Origin: Parietaria judaica
Taxonomy: Eukaryota; Streptophyta; Magnoliopsida; Rosales; Urticaceae
Reading direction: 5' to 3'
Length of the DNA stretch: 64,000 nt
Assembly: GCA_954871525.1 (NCBI GenBank)
Contig: OX940871.1
Coordinates: 20,769,086-20,833,085, forward strand
The translations under genes were made by a program, and so were the position numbers. Positions 10,046 to 22,558 of this stretch are shown piece by piece (position 1 is the first letter of the stretch; every line of letters begins with the position of its first letter). Below the pieces are notes generated by a model. The model ran no database searches. It was not told the DNA's origin and saw nothing but the letters and a program-made list of their open reading frames with translations.

Positions 10046-13000
10046 TGCAACGTCATTCTTTACTTTGCTATATATGATTGACAGTTGACATAGTGTAAAA
10101 TGTAAAAGAAGATATTGATTAGGGTTTATTCCATTTCGTGGCATCAGCATGATCATTTTCTTCTGATTATATATGGGATTCGGGACTTTCATCTATGATC
10201 ATATTTTCCTATAACTTTCTAGTGTATACTTTGGTGTACCATATGATATGATCGATTGATTACGCATTGTAAAAAAAAAAAAAAAAAAGACTTACTTCAA
10301 CTGTTTAAAAGTATATTTAGGGTTTTATTCCCAAATTTAAAAAATTGATTAAGTAATTCGATGAGAAATGAATATTGCATTCGTGTTGATATCCTCCGCT
10401 GGAAGTGTTGGTTTTCAGCGGCACACTCCGCAACGAGCCGTTGGAAGTGACAACTTTCAATGGCGCATATACGGACTGTCGCTGAAGGTCTATACTTTCA
10501 CCAACCTCGTTGAAGTAAGTTTTGACGAGGCCATCAACTTTCAGCAAAGCAAATTTTGCCTAGGTAAAAAGTTTTCAGCGGATCAATTCATTACTGGGCC
10601 AGCAAAAACACTTTCTATGATCACCGCTTTGAGCGGCCCAAAAACACAGTGCTGAAAGTCTTTAAATTCCGATTAATAGCTCAAAATGGCCCTTTTAGCG
10701 GCCCAAATGTGCGCCCCGAAAGTGAAGCGTAGTGGAACTCTCTTCTGATTACTGGATTTTGGGACTTTATAATGTGTAATATCTTTTTATATATATATAT
10801 AGACACCTTCTTTTATATATGTATAAAAATTGCATAAAACTTTCTTTATGTTTTTACTCCAACTAAATATCTCCATAATATGTTGATTCAACATTATATA
10901 ATAAATTCACAGAGTGTATAAGTGGTGGAGGGGACAAAGAATGGTACTTATTCTGCAAAAGAGGGAGAAAGTACAAGAACAGTGCGAGGCCCAACAGGGT
11001 GACTGCCTCCGGATTCTGGAAAGCCACCGGTATCGACAAGCCCGTGCGTTCCCTCGCCAACGCCGCAATCATCGGACTCAAAAAGACTTTGGTTTACTAC
11101 AGAGGCTGTGCTGGAAAAGGCACCAAAACTGATTGGATGATGCACGAATTCCGACTCCCCACCACCGCTCGCTCAACTGTTAACGTCGAGGATCTTCAAG
11201 AGGCAGTGAGTACTCACATCATCTTGCAATTCTTTTTCTTTAATATGAGTTGGAATGTCAAGAAACGTAACTCGGTTAGTTGAGTATTTGAACTAGTATA
11301 TCGTAGACATGATTCTACATATAGTATCTGAGTTAGTGACGGAGATCAATAGGGTATAATACGAAAGAAGACAAAATACACACTCGATTAGATCCACTCT
11401 ATAAGAAAAATATGATAAACACGTATAGCAAATATAATACTCGACCTTTTCATTCATTTTCAGATGATCTCCCAAACCTTCCCTCATTCGTGCAGTATAT
11501 AGTCCACCAATAAAATTCAAATCATCCTAACTGCATGCTAAAAATAAGCAGCTAATTAGTAAAATATGATACCTTAAATCATGCAACTAAATGATAAATA
11601 TAAATGAGGCTATGTTATCTTAAATCATGCAACTAAATAATAAATATTAATAAGAGAAATAACAAAATTAAATGACAAATCATGCAAGAATAAACGTGAA
11701 AGATTATACAGCTTCCGTATGCATTAACACTGGAAGCGACATTATAGGATTTCGAAACTTTTATTTCATAGACATCTAAACTAGAAGGAAAGAGCATTAC
11801 AAACTATTTGTAAAACCCTAAATATCCTAATTGTCATTGAATACAAAGCATGAGATCAAAAAAAATTATGAATGCCACAATACATCACCATAAAAGCGCA
11901 TAAAATCAACGAATTAATTAGCTGCCCAAAATAAAGAAATGTCAAAAAAACAGGTTGACAAATAAAAAATCCAAAATTGCCAATCGGAGACCCGAAACAG
12001 TAGAATTTGGCTAAAATATTTGCGAGACCAATTTGTAGTCCCAACAATTTGCTCAAGGATAGTAATTATTAGACATCACAATCAAGAGATATAAAGATAA
12101 CATACATATTATATTAACATATACAGTATATAATATTGAATTGTTCTTAATGGCCTTCCGTATGTGAATTATTTATCAAGTTTTTCTTTTCTTTTTTAAA
12201 TCTACTTCGTATCATTTATCTGTAAGTTTTTCTTTTCTTTTCTAAACTTACTTTGTTAAGAAATAAGAACTAGTGTACAACATGTACTTTCATTCTCATA
12301 AACATATCAATATATCATTTACTTTTTATGTGTCTTCACGAAACACGACCATAAGTATAAACAGGGACGGACCCATAAATTAAATCGGGGGTGACAGAAG
12401 ATTACAAATAAAATATATCATAATCATATAGTATTTTTAGTAAAAAATTTAACATAAAGATAAAAATTACCATATTTAAATTATGATGATTTTCTTTAGA
12501 GACATAAAGTTTGAGTCATATAAGTTTAGGATATAAATTTATTGTCCAGCCACTAAAACTATACATGTGTCATAAGATATTTTGTGTAATTTATTTCAAA
12601 GACAAATGCAGCAATATTACCATAGTAAGATTTTAATAAATATTTTCATTAAAAAAACTCTATTTATAGGTTAATAACATAAATTATCTATATTAAGTTA
12701 ATATTTTCATACAATACTCAAAATATATGAGGCAACAATATTACAAAATATCATTTAAAAGATGTTTTTGCATTAATAAATTTTAACCAAAATATAGAGA
12801 ACAAGTAAAAAACATCTGCTACTCTAAATATATATATATATATACATACTGACACATATCTTTGTAACATATCTATCAAACACTTTTTACAGGCTTAGTA
12901 CATTAAACTAGTTAAAGCTTGTGAACAATATTTTACCATGGTATTAAATAAGCACTACAGGGTACAGGTTGGAACCTTATAATCTTACATCTATAGTACG

Positions 13001-13571
13001 TAGTACTATATCTTATATAACGATTTTGTTGGTAAATCAATAGCTTGATTTTATTCGTTTATTGATGAATTTATCGACATGTGCCTTACGGATGAGTTTT
13101 ACAGTGTATAATCAATAATTATTTATGGTATATTTTCAGGAAATATGGACGATATGTAGAATATTCAAGAGAAGCGTGTCGTACAGAAAGTACACCTCCG
13201 ACGGGAGAGAACTGTCGTCAGCGAAAAACACCGACACAATGAGCTCGAATAAGCATAAAAGACCATCATCATCCGATCATGCTAATAGCTTCATTGATTT
13301 CAGTGCCGTTCCTGTGACGTTCCATGCACACAAGAAGTCCAAAATCATGAATAATATGGAGAGTGCTACAAGTTATAATAATAAGCATGTTAGCCCGTTG
13401 AGCTCTGAGCCGATTGCAGCAACCTACGATATGATGAATATGGAGCACTCGTCATTGTCAAGTGTAGACTTCGATGATGAGAATGGGAAGCTCTTCACTG
13501 CTAATTATTGTGCCAGTTGGGATGAACTTAGAGCTGTTGTGGATTATGCTCTTCATCCACATCTCATGTAA
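9805..13571 (+). CDS. NAC-domain transcription factor, JUB1/ANAC042-like
   Basis: Exons are 9805-9988, 10913-11205 and 13140-13571, giving 302 residues. Both introns are GT-AG and the frame closes exactly. The NAC DNA-binding domain spans about residues 16-167, with [61 protein letters not shown] and WTICRIFKR, in the five-subdomain order of the family. The intron after DLP and the one before the final subdomain are at the usual NAC positions. The variable C-terminus ends with [13 protein letters not shown] (285-297), close to the end of Arabidopsis JUB1, a nuclear regulator of stress responses and ageing; the orthology is inferred. Both introns are enlarged: 924 bp with a CACTA-like fragment, and 1934 bp. 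The MULE palindrome begins within 200 bp of the stop. Confidence 0.93.
10385..10735 (-). mobile_element. CACTA (En/Spm-like) terminal fragment in NAC intron 1
   Basis: Read on the minus strand, the segment starts CACTACGCTTCACTTTC. It is crowded with variants of GCCGCTGAAAGT on both strands (for example TTTTCAGCGG, GCTGAAAG and GAGCGGCCC). A CACTA terminus followed by short repeated subterminal motifs is the signature of En/Spm elements. The opposite terminus is not visible, so this is probably a truncated or solo end. Similar CTTCTGATTA...GGGACTTT stretches lie on either side, at about 10158 and 10741. Confidence 0.6.
11206..13139 (+). other. NAC intron 2, enlarged and AT-rich
   Basis: The intron is 1934 bp from GTGAGT to TTTTCAG. 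At 12364 it contains CAGGGACGGACCC followed by a GGGGGTGAC tract, which resembles one hAT-type terminus also seen at 42669 and, inverted, at 61725. No partner terminus was found. No coding segment is evident. Confidence 0.5.
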
Positions 13572-13649
13572 GTATATCTATATATAGAGAGTAGATTTGT
13601 TGTGTGTGATGTATACATACGTACCTATATGGATTATGTACTATCATTC

Positions 13650-13683
<34 letters not shown>

Positions 13684-13729
13684 CATGCATTATATCACAG
13701 TATTTACATGTATTTACTTTATGGTCGTC

Positions 13730-14003
13730 TTAATATATGTATTAATATATATGTGTATTTATTTGTGTATTAATATGATAGTATGTGTTTAATTTGTGTA
13801 TCAACATGCATTAATATGTGTATTGATATGTGTGTATTAAGGTTTAACATATGTATTTATCGTTGTAGTAAGTTTTGTATTAATCTTTGTATCAATGTGT
13901 CTTGATAAGTATCAACGTGTTAAAATGTGTATTTATATGTAAAGTAATATGTGTATTCACGTGTTAATATGTGTATTTATCTCTGTATCAACGTGTATTA
14001 ATA
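13730..14003 (+). repeat. degenerate short tandem repeats, left arm
   Basis: Variants of TTAATATGTGTATT, ATCAACGTGTATT and related 12-18-base units recur with irregular spacing. The reverse-complement array lies at about 17148-17350. Arrays of this kind are known in the termini of foldback elements and some MULEs. Confidence 0.65.
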
Positions 14004-14289
14004 TGTTGGTTCACATTAAAATAAACAAATTTTAATACGATTAATTGATGTTCTGATTAATTTGGTATAGTTAAAACACTTGACATGTTGTATATTCATT
14101 CGTTGGATCTCTTCTAGTTTCTGATGTAGAGAAAACGACGACGGGTCTGTTTTGTACGATGATTTGGTTTTCACAAATTTACGTGACAATTTTGACGTTA
14201 GGTGAACGATAACTTCAGTCGAAAAGAATGTATGGCTAAAGCCATGAAATTCACAATAATAAAAAAATAATTTCCATGCAGAACCCGTC

Positions 14290-15466
14290 GGTCTAGCCAA
14301 TCTCGCTATGAGATCATGTGTATAAATGCGGATTGTCCATGGGAAATGAACGCGTCTATATGTTCTGTTTTTAAAAGTTGGATTATTAAATCTTATGTTA
14401 ACAAACACACTTGTTCTGGACGCAATACCCAAGTAAAAAATAGTCAGGTGTTGTCCTCTCTGATCAGCAAGTGCGTAAAACAAGACATTTTTTGCTCTTG
14501 GGAAATAGTTTAACACCAAAGGGTGTGACGGAGATAATGCTGATTTAAAGTCGAGGTAAGCTACTTCCAAACTTGGAAAGGACAGATCGAAGCTTTGTTA
14601 GAGATTCGTGGGAGTTTCAAAGAGTCTATTCTCGTCTTCCAAGCATTGGCGACATGATTTACGGGGGAGATAAATTAGGTAAATATCTAGATTTTCACTG
14701 TTTCTAAGTGTTAATAAACATTAATCATAATAAAAAAATATAATATAGTTAGTTTCACTTTTATTTTATTGTAACTTAATTCAAATTGGTACAATGTTTT
14801 TTTTTTTTTTGTTAATTTACGTTAATCTACATGTCAACTATTTTATTGTTAATTCAGTTAGTTTAGGTTAATTTACAGCATACAATTTTTTTTATATTCA
14901 GGTTAATGAACTGTTAATTTTCTTAATTATAGGTTTATTAACAGTAATTAATCTATTAATGTTAACACAACACTTTGCTCATCAATTCAGAGAGCTTTAC
15001 AGAAACGGAGCTTGATGCTAACAGGAAATTCAAGTATTTCTTTTCGGCAAGTGTTGCTTTTATTCATGGATGGAAAGTTTGTCGATCGGTTATTTCCATG
15101 ATGGTACTCATGTGAAAGGAAAATATCATGGTACATTGTTGTTGGTCGCTGCACACGATAGGGATAACCACATTTTTCCATTGGCTTTTGGAATAGTAGG
15201 TTTTGAAGAAAAAAAAAAGCATGGTCGTGGTTTATGAAAAGAATCAGAAAAGTTGACGGTGTTAAAGAAGATTTGGTAATTATATTTGGCAGGGTTCCAT
15301 CAATACCAAAGGCAAATAAATGCGTGTTCCCGGCCGGAAGCAAAGTACCTCGTGTGCATGCAACATTTGTGGGCAAATGTCAAGTGCAAATACGGTAAAT
15401 TGTCTATTAAGCCAATATTTTACAATTGTGTCAATGCGTATACGCATAAGGACTTCAATTATTGGT
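14290..15466 (+). pseudogene. MULE (Mutator-like) transposase remnant, left copy
   Basis: A CX4CXW...HXC zinc-binding segment (CINADCPWEMNA ... YVNKHTC) lies at about 14316-14415. WEFQRVYSRLPSIGDM follows at about 14610. The DDE-domain segment DGTHVKGKYHG...FPLAFGIV starts at 15100, where the first catalytic Asp lies in DGTH. QHLWANVKCKYGK is near 15360. The order matches plant MuDR-family transposases. Stops and frame changes separate all these pieces, so no protein can be made. A right-hand copy on the opposite strand mirrors it. Confidence 0.8.
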
Positions 15467-15670
15467 TGGATACCATTTCTACTAAAAAGTTGGCCATAAA
15501 TAAGTACTTACTTGAAACTGCATCAGAGCTTTTGATTCGTGGATTCGGAGATATTAGTTGTCATCAATCCAAATCATTTTTCTGAGAAGTGAGACGGAGA
15601 CCAAATCTCCGCTCCAACTTTAAGTGAGTGCTTCTTTATGGTTGGATTTTTAGTATAAAGGCCATCCAAT

Positions 15671-16860
15671 CAGTAATTAAAGTCATTATACGTATACGCA
15701 TTAGCACAATTGTAAAATATCGGTTGAATAGACGATTTACCATATTTGCACTTGACATTCGCCCACAAATGTTGCATGAACTCTGCATACTTTGCTTTCG
15801 TGAACACACGTTTAACTGCCTTTGGTATTGATGGAGCTCTGTCGGAAATAATTACCAAATCTTCTCTAACCCCGTAAACTTTTATGATTCTTTTCATAAA
15901 CGGTGACCATAATTTATATTTTCGGAACCTACTATTCCCAAAGCCAATGAGAAAATTTGGTTATCCCCATCGTATGCAGCGGCCAATAGCAATGTACTTT
16001 AGTACTTGCCTTTCAAATGCGTACCATCGACGGAAATAACCGGTCGATAAAATTTCCATCCATGAATAGAAGCAGCAATTGCCAAAAAGAATACTCTAAG
16101 TTCATGTAAACATTAAGCTTCATTTCTGTAAAGCTCTTTGAATATATGAACAAAATATTGTGTTAACATTAACATATTAATTGTTGTTAATAAACCTATA
16201 ATTATGAAAAATTAACGATTCACTAACCTGAACTTAACAAAACTGTATGCTGTAAATTAACCTAAACCAATGAAATTAATCATATACTTAATTAACCTAA
16301 TTAAGCAATAAATAGTTTACATGTAAAAAAAACGTAAATAAACAAAAAACAAATATTACAAATTTTAATTAAGTTACTATTATAAAACAGAAACTAACTA
16401 TATTATATCTTTCTACTACGATTAATGGTTATTAACACATATAAGCAGTGGAAATATAAACTTTTACCTCGATTTTTTTTTCAAATTATGTCGCCAATGC
16501 TTGGAAGATGAGAATAAACTCTTCGAAACTCCCACGAATTTCCGTCAAAGCTTCGCTCCGTCATTTCTAAGCTTTGAAGTAGCTTACCTCGACTTTGACT
16601 GTGCATTATCTCCGTCACACCCTTCAGTGTTAAACTATTTCCCAAAGAGCCCAAAATGTTTTTTTTTACACACTTGCTAATCAGAGAGGACAACACCTGG
16701 CAATTTTTTACTTGTGTATTGTGTCCATAACAAGTGTGTTTGTTAACATAAGATTTAACAATCAAAATCTTAAAAATAGAACATACAGACGCGTTCATTT
16801 CTTATGGAAAATCCGCATTTATACACACGATCTGATAACGGGATTGGCTAGACTGGCGGT
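15671..16860 (-). pseudogene. MULE transposase remnant, right copy
   Basis: Read on the minus strand, the segments SYVNKHTC, FRRVYSHLPSIGDI, SVDGTHLKGKY (near 16020), DLVIISDRAPSIPKAV (near 15840) and QHLWANVKCKYGKSS (near 15760) appear in transposase order. It is better preserved than the left copy around DGTH and SDRAP, the regions of the first two catalytic aspartates, but it is still broken by stops. It is tail to tail with the left copy. Confidence 0.8.
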
Positions 16861-17147
16861 ATGAAAAATAATGTTTTATTACTATGACATGGTTGTAGTC
16901 ATACAATTTTTTTGAGTGAATTTATCGTTTACCCTAATGTCAAAATCGTCACGTAAATTTGTGAAAACCAAATCATCGTACAATATTGACTCGTCGTCGT
17001 TTTCTCTATCATCGGAAATTGGAAGAGTGGATGATGATCCAGCCTAATGAATATACTACCTCTCAAATGTTTTAACTACAACAAATTAATCAGAACATCA
17101 ATTAATCGTATTAAGATCTGTTTATTTTAATGTGAATGAACATATCA

Positions 17148-17350
17148 ATACACGTTGATACAAGGATTAAATACACGGATTAAAACGCACATTAATACAC
17201 GTGAGTACACAAATTACTACAAAGATGGATACACATATTAATACACGTTGATACAAAGATTAATAAACATATTAGTACACATATTAATACACTTAATAAC
17301 ATGTTGATACACATATCAATTCACATATTAATACACGTTGTTACACTTAC
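17148..17350 (-). repeat. degenerate short tandem repeats, right arm
   Basis: ACACGTTGATACA, ACACATATTAATACAC and similar units are the reverse complement of the array at 13730-14003. They form the outer part of the palindrome. Confidence 0.6.
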
Positions 17351-19089
17351 AGATATTAATTTTTGGAATCTTTAAAATTAATAATAATAAAAAGATTAAT
17401 TAAAATTTTAGTATAGGAATGAATTCTGATATTAAAAAGTCACGCTATTTTGCAAAGATAAAGGAAATGATGACTATTTGCTAATCAAACGTTTGTATCT
17501 GGCTATTAGAAGCAATTTCTCTAACCGTAATCTGAATTTCTATTAAAAAGAAATTTTAAATCAACACAAACTCCTTATAATCCGGGTCTTATTAACGAAA
17601 TCACTAACCTTAATATGACATTTTTAATTTCAGGTTAACCTTAATATGAATTTCTTAATCTGAATTTTTAAATAAGATTAATTTCATAGTAACCTTTAGG
17701 TTGTTTCTAAATCAACAAAGTCTTAATATTAACACAAATCAATTGATAGTCGTTGATTTGTGTTAGTATATGCCACGAAAATTTATATCAACACATATAC
17801 AATAAATATCAACCATTAAAAATAAAAATCAACGATATAGTTACATAGCAATCGTCTGGCAAAACAAAAATAAGCCACATGCAAAAGCAAACATAAACCA
17901 AAAAATCATCTCTATGCTAAATAAACGTAAAAAATAGGAAAATTTGACCCTTTTCGCCGTGGTTCTTCCCGTGTCAAAACAAGTCACCGGCGGTCGAAAC
18001 TCATATGAAATCGGCGACAGCGGAAGATCGTATGCAAGTACGACTTCGCCAATGATGGAAACTCGAAAAAAATTTGCCGAGAAGCTCCAACGAAGTCGGA
18101 TAGAAGCTGAAAAAACGTTCCAGTGATGAGATTTTAGATTTTGATTGAAATCTTTTTCTCAATCGAATATATTGGAGTGTAGTATTAGTTTTATTATGAT
18201 GACTATTAGTCAATCAATTAAATCGATATTTAAGGTAGTGATTGGGTTGTTACCTAATTTATAGCACTATTGATTGATATTCATAATTTTCATATATTTA
18301 ATTAACAAATATTTCGATCAATGCATTTGATTACGTCTATATTACTGATAATTATTGATTTATATTACTGATAATTAAGGATATTGTTGTAATTTTATAT
18401 TAATTAATATGATTAATGAGCTACTTAAATATATTAACTAAACTTTGACTACTTTTTACAAATGTCACATTTCAATTTGATTACTTTTTTTTTAGTACTC
18501 GTAATAATAAGTATATAACTCGTAACCTTGCTTATAGCAAGATCTTTATCATCGAGTAAAAACTCTGGAATTCCAATCAATACTTTGTTGGCTACTTTGG
18601 TGATACCAAGTTTATTAGACAAATATTGGGTGTCGTGATTTCGGGCTTTTTTGACCCGTTACTGATTTTTAATCTAATCCCGTGTCTCGGATTCGGAAAA
18701 ATTCGATTTCTTTTTAAACAAGCCAAAAACCCACCTAACCTAGTTTTTTGGAAGAGAAAAAGAAAATCAAAGAGTTATTTTTTAAAAGTAAAAATACTTT
18801 CAAGTAAAATTAAAAAATTAATCTAAACCTGAAATAATAACTTATTTAATTTTGAGATTGAACCCTAAAAACTAAAACAATCATAAATTTATTATTAAAA
18901 AAAATATACTAAAACCGGTTTGGAGACGGGCCATTTTTAGATCAAAACCACGCAGGACCGGACCTCAACTTTCACCGTTAACAAAATATGCAGTCTATTA
19001 GAAACACAAAACAGAACACAAAGCTATTCTACAATATTTTAGCCCATCAATTTTACAACTACTTTTGGTGCACTACACATTCACGCCGC
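17351..19089. other. intergenic stretch between the MULE palindrome and the NEMP gene
   Basis: This is AT-rich. A 60-codon open frame at 17944-18126 has no recognisable homology and I do not call it a gene. The part nearest 19089 presumably holds the 3' UTR of the minus-strand NEMP gene. I see nothing else. Confidence 0.5.
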
Positions 19090-21952
19090 TTAAAACCATA
19101 GGAACCACTTACGTTGCTGCTCGGTTCTAGCGCTGCCCGTCGGGGGCGTAACGGTAATTCTATCTGCGTTTTCGGACACCCATCTCCCGAAATCAGGGGA
19201 TGAGACGAGACCTTCCACAGCTTGCTGAGTGGAGTCTCGGGTGAACTTTTCCCACTCGGGTTTCGAGAATCTCCTCCTCTCCGGCGTGGTGTGGAAACTG
19301 GAAACATAGAGTTGACTCGAGTCAACTCGCCTAGGACCTGAAACACAAAGATGTGAATAAGAAAAAGAAAATGCACAATGATCAAACTAATGCTAATGTT
19401 AGAGAATGACTAAATGAGAGTGCACATCGGGACTCATTATGTACATATATATATACACACAATTATTCATAGATATTTTTTTGTTATAAAAAAAAAGTTA
19501 CTTTTGTTCCGAGACATGCGACGTTCTATACTTCTATATATTGGGTCAAGTGTGATGAACTCTTTTGGAAATGAAATAGAGGCGAACCACGATAAGCAGG
19601 CGTGCATGGAGAACCAGAAAACTTTCTGTAACGAGTCTCAGGTTTGAGATCTTCATTGCTCCGAAACTTTGGAATATGATCATCCGGAGAATCATCATGA
19701 GCCAGAGAATCAGGCATTTGTGGCGTCCTTTGCTTTTCTTTAGCTAATTTCCTCATATTTCTGAAAATATTTTTACACAGATGTGTCATCGATCGACCGA
19801 AAGTAAAAACAGGGACAAAATAACTTGTAGCTTCTCTAAACCATTCGTTTTGTTTGTTTTCAAAGCTTACAGACCAAAAAGAGCTCAGTGGATGTTGTCA
19901 CTGGAAATTTTTGTTACCTGAAAAAACGACGAAAAATTCGGAGTCTGGACATTTTCATTGATATTGAAGAGACTAATGCTCCAAACACTAAAGCTTCAAT
20001 CGCCAGTACAAGATCCATGGAACTCTGAAAAAAAAAATGCATATGCTGATAATGGATTCAAAAACTTTGACATGGTTTTTTAGAAACTCGATTACTTAAA
20101 AATGAATAATAACCTGAAGAATCAAAACTGCTGACAAGATCCAGAAGAACCAAACAGAAAACTGGGCAATTTTAATATCAACCGATCCATCTGTTGTCAG
20201 AATAAATTTGCGAACTGCCCAAAATCCCAGCCATGCTCCGTCCAAAATAACCAATATTAGCAGAAATAGTCCAATCTGTGATCATCAAATATTATAAATA
20301 GGCATTTTAAACAGAATTATGGGGAAATATTTGCTTGATTAAAATGAGATAGTTTTTTTAGAAAAAATCATTATTACTGTCTATATTGTAGAAATTTATG
20401 AGAATAGTGTAGTGGTGAGATATTGCTTACAGCATAGGAGAAGGCTTCATCAATTCCAGACTCGGTAAGGAAGGAACGCCAAAGCGGATGCAAATGGTAC
20501 AAGAGAAAAGATAGAAAACCAACCTGACATAATCGAAAAGAAGTGAGAAGCTGAATGATCATTTTCATGTAACAGGAATTGATGAAATTAGAAGAATTTT
20601 AGGAAGATACCCACGATAGATGCGTAGATCAACAGTGAGATATTTGGACCGGTCGGAAGAAGCTTCGTCGCATATTTCATACCCTGTTGATAAATTCAAA
20701 GAAAATTAAAAAATATACGAGCTTTCTGCAACAAGTTTTGTTCAAGAGTGCACCGATTTGTGGCAAAATGTAAAAGTGAAAACAAAGAGTAAACAATACG
20801 AATTACCTAACATTAACAGAGTTATTAACCATTTGGAAATGGTTTGAGATAAACAAAAACTAACTTACCTGAAAAAACCCCACCAATATCACAAGGATAA
20901 CGCCCATCGCCATCGAAACGCCGTAGTAAAATACCGCTGAGTAGGTCAGAAACGAAGCCAAGCTCATCATTAATGTGCCCGAAATCAAATATACTATGCA
21001 CTGTCGTGAAAATTCTGCAAAAGGGGTAACACAAAATTGTAATAACCGAAGATAAATAATTATGAATTGAGGACAAAGAGCCGATCACAAAATGCTGAGA
21101 GAAGCGACCTTCTTCGATCGACACCTCGAAGCCGTCTAAGGATGACCCAACCACCCTTACATCCAACAGCTTCTCGCCAAAAGGCGAGACATAACGAGCC
21201 CAAGAACCGTTGGAGACCGTCTCCCATTTCTTGAAGGGGCACATTCCAATCCCCAAAGAGACATTCCTACAAATTGGACACAAAAACATCAAAACATTCA
21301 GATCAAGAGAGATTGCACAAATCCCCAATTTGGTCCCACATGATCGAAATCGACGCACCTGTGGAAGCAAACTTCCGCTTTTGGCAAGTGAACGCTCGAA
21401 TTCCTCACTGTCACCTTAACCAAAACCGAGTGCGCGAATTTCCTCAAGTTCTTGATCCTATTCAAACCATGAATGTGAACCCTTTCACAGACCATCGAAC
21501 TAGGAGATTTAGTCCCCAGATGGACTTGGGATAATTTGAGCACAGAAAATGAAGCATTGCCAACAACCACTGCCAAAATTCAAATGCATGAAAGCATAGA
21601 AATCATCATCTACCGAAGCTAAGTATCACTGTGATCTCTTGATGTTCCACTTCACCAGAGAATTAAACAAAAATATAAAAATTATTTGAACCTTTGGAGT
21701 TCGATTCACAGAACGATACAACACCTGGTTCTTCATACAAAATTATGAATTCATAAAGAAAAAATAATCGAGTTTTTCTGCATCAAGCTTGGAAAATCCA
21801 CTGCTTCAGAGCGATAATCGAAGCCGAAATTGCATCTGGAGAGAGAAAAATTTACCTAGAGAATGCTCGTTCGATTCCGATACTGTGAAGCTCGAACAGC
21901 AAGAAATCCAGAGGAGAAGAAGAAGAGCAAAGATTCTTTCATCGGAAGCCAT
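19090..21952 (-). CDS. PNET2: NEMP/DUF2215 nuclear-envelope membrane protein, PNET2-like
   Basis: There are ten exons on the minus strand: 21952-21856, 21569-21359, 21266-21109, 21014-20869, 20683-20615, 20523-20431, 20275-20114, 20024-19918, 19760-19588 and 19337-19090. All introns are GT-AG with consistent phases, giving 487 residues. A signal peptide (MASDERIFALLLLLWISCC) leads a lumenal domain. Residues about 165-335 then hold five or six hydrophobic helices, with DGAWLGFWAVRKFIL as a family hallmark. The tail ends HTTPERRRFSKPEWEKF...SSPDFGRWVSENADRI, which I recognise from Arabidopsis PNET2 proteins (DUF2215, homologues of animal NEMP1). That family sits in the inner nuclear membrane and affects chromatin organisation. 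The gene is intact and divergent from the PGAP3-like gene. Assignment is by remembered motifs and topology, not by alignment. Confidence 0.92.
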
Positions 21953-22048
21953 TTTCGCGCCAGTTTTTCTCGGAGCTACTTTGCAATAAGAAGAAGGGCT
22001 CACTCTGAAAATACGGTTCGTTGAGAAGGGTAATTCCGTCATTTCAAT

Positions 22049-22500
22049 CAAGTTTACTGGGCCGAGCTTTTCTCGGCCCAAATGAAAAAAAACGACATTC
22101 AATACTTTGTCGTTTATCTCTGGTTTGGACATATCCGCTAATGACCTCTCTCAAAAAAAGAGGATAATTTACTCATTTTTCATATAATTTTGAATTTTCG
22201 GGAAAAATATTCTTTTTTCTTTATAATGGTATGTCTTAACATAAAATTTCCTCAAAAAAATATTATGATTTTGATAAGTGAAAAAATGTTTCGAAGCTGT
22301 TAAACGTAGCAAAAAGGTTTAAGAAAATAAAATAATAAATTTACCATTGAATGATGAGATAAAAATAAAGCCCATTTTCCAATTTTTCACTAAATTTATC
22401 AGTAGAAGATTATTTGCACACCAAATTCATAAGAAATAGGGACTAAATTTATACATTTTTAAAAGAAGGCCATAATAAGCACAGGGGCTTAACATGAGAG
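22049..22500. repeat. tandem duplication of an upstream region, copy 1
   Basis: The segment running from TACTGGGCCGAG through AAACGACATTCAATACTTTGTCG and on to TTCATAAGAAATAGGGACTAAA and TTAACATGAG recurs in the same order starting at 22500. Copy 2 is interrupted by a solo LTR. The copies contain GGGCC/GGCCC motifs typical of plant promoters of growth-related genes. They lie in the space shared by the divergent NEMP and PGAP3-like genes. Confidence 0.75.
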
Positions 22501-22558
22501 GGTACTGGGCCGAGTTTTTCTTTTCGGCCCAAATAGGAAAACGACATTAAATACTTTG

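Larger units (their letters stand above)
13730..17350. mobile_element. large palindrome of two decayed MULE transposase copies
   Basis: Bases about 13730-15466 and 15671-17350 are inverted copies joined by a spacer of about 204 bp. Each arm contains, from outside inward, an array of degenerate TTAATATGTGTAT / ATCAACGTGTAT repeats, a zinc-finger-like segment and MULE transposase segments. The left copy is on the plus strand and the right on the minus strand, so they converge tail to tail. Arm identity is high in the coding parts, with scattered indels. The structure resembles a foldback MULE with very long terminal inverted repeats that have taken in the transposase gene. I could not identify a 9-bp target duplication, so the outer limits are approximate. 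Confidence 0.75.

Noticed and set aside
14016..14570. 184-codon open frame on the minus strand across the left MULE arm
   Set aside because: It is antisense to the zinc-finger segment of the transposase remnant, whose motifs are clear on the plus strand.
17944..18126. 60-codon open frame rich in Ser/Arg between the MULE palindrome and the NEMP gene
   Set aside because: No homology I recognise, no splice or promoter context, and a length easily reached by chance.
19059..19385. 108-codon minus-strand frame ending VVHQK as the NEMP C-terminus
   Set aside because: Splicing at 19588/19337 gives a different frame that keeps the conserved PEWEKF...SSPDFGRW tail of the family and a proper stop at 19090.
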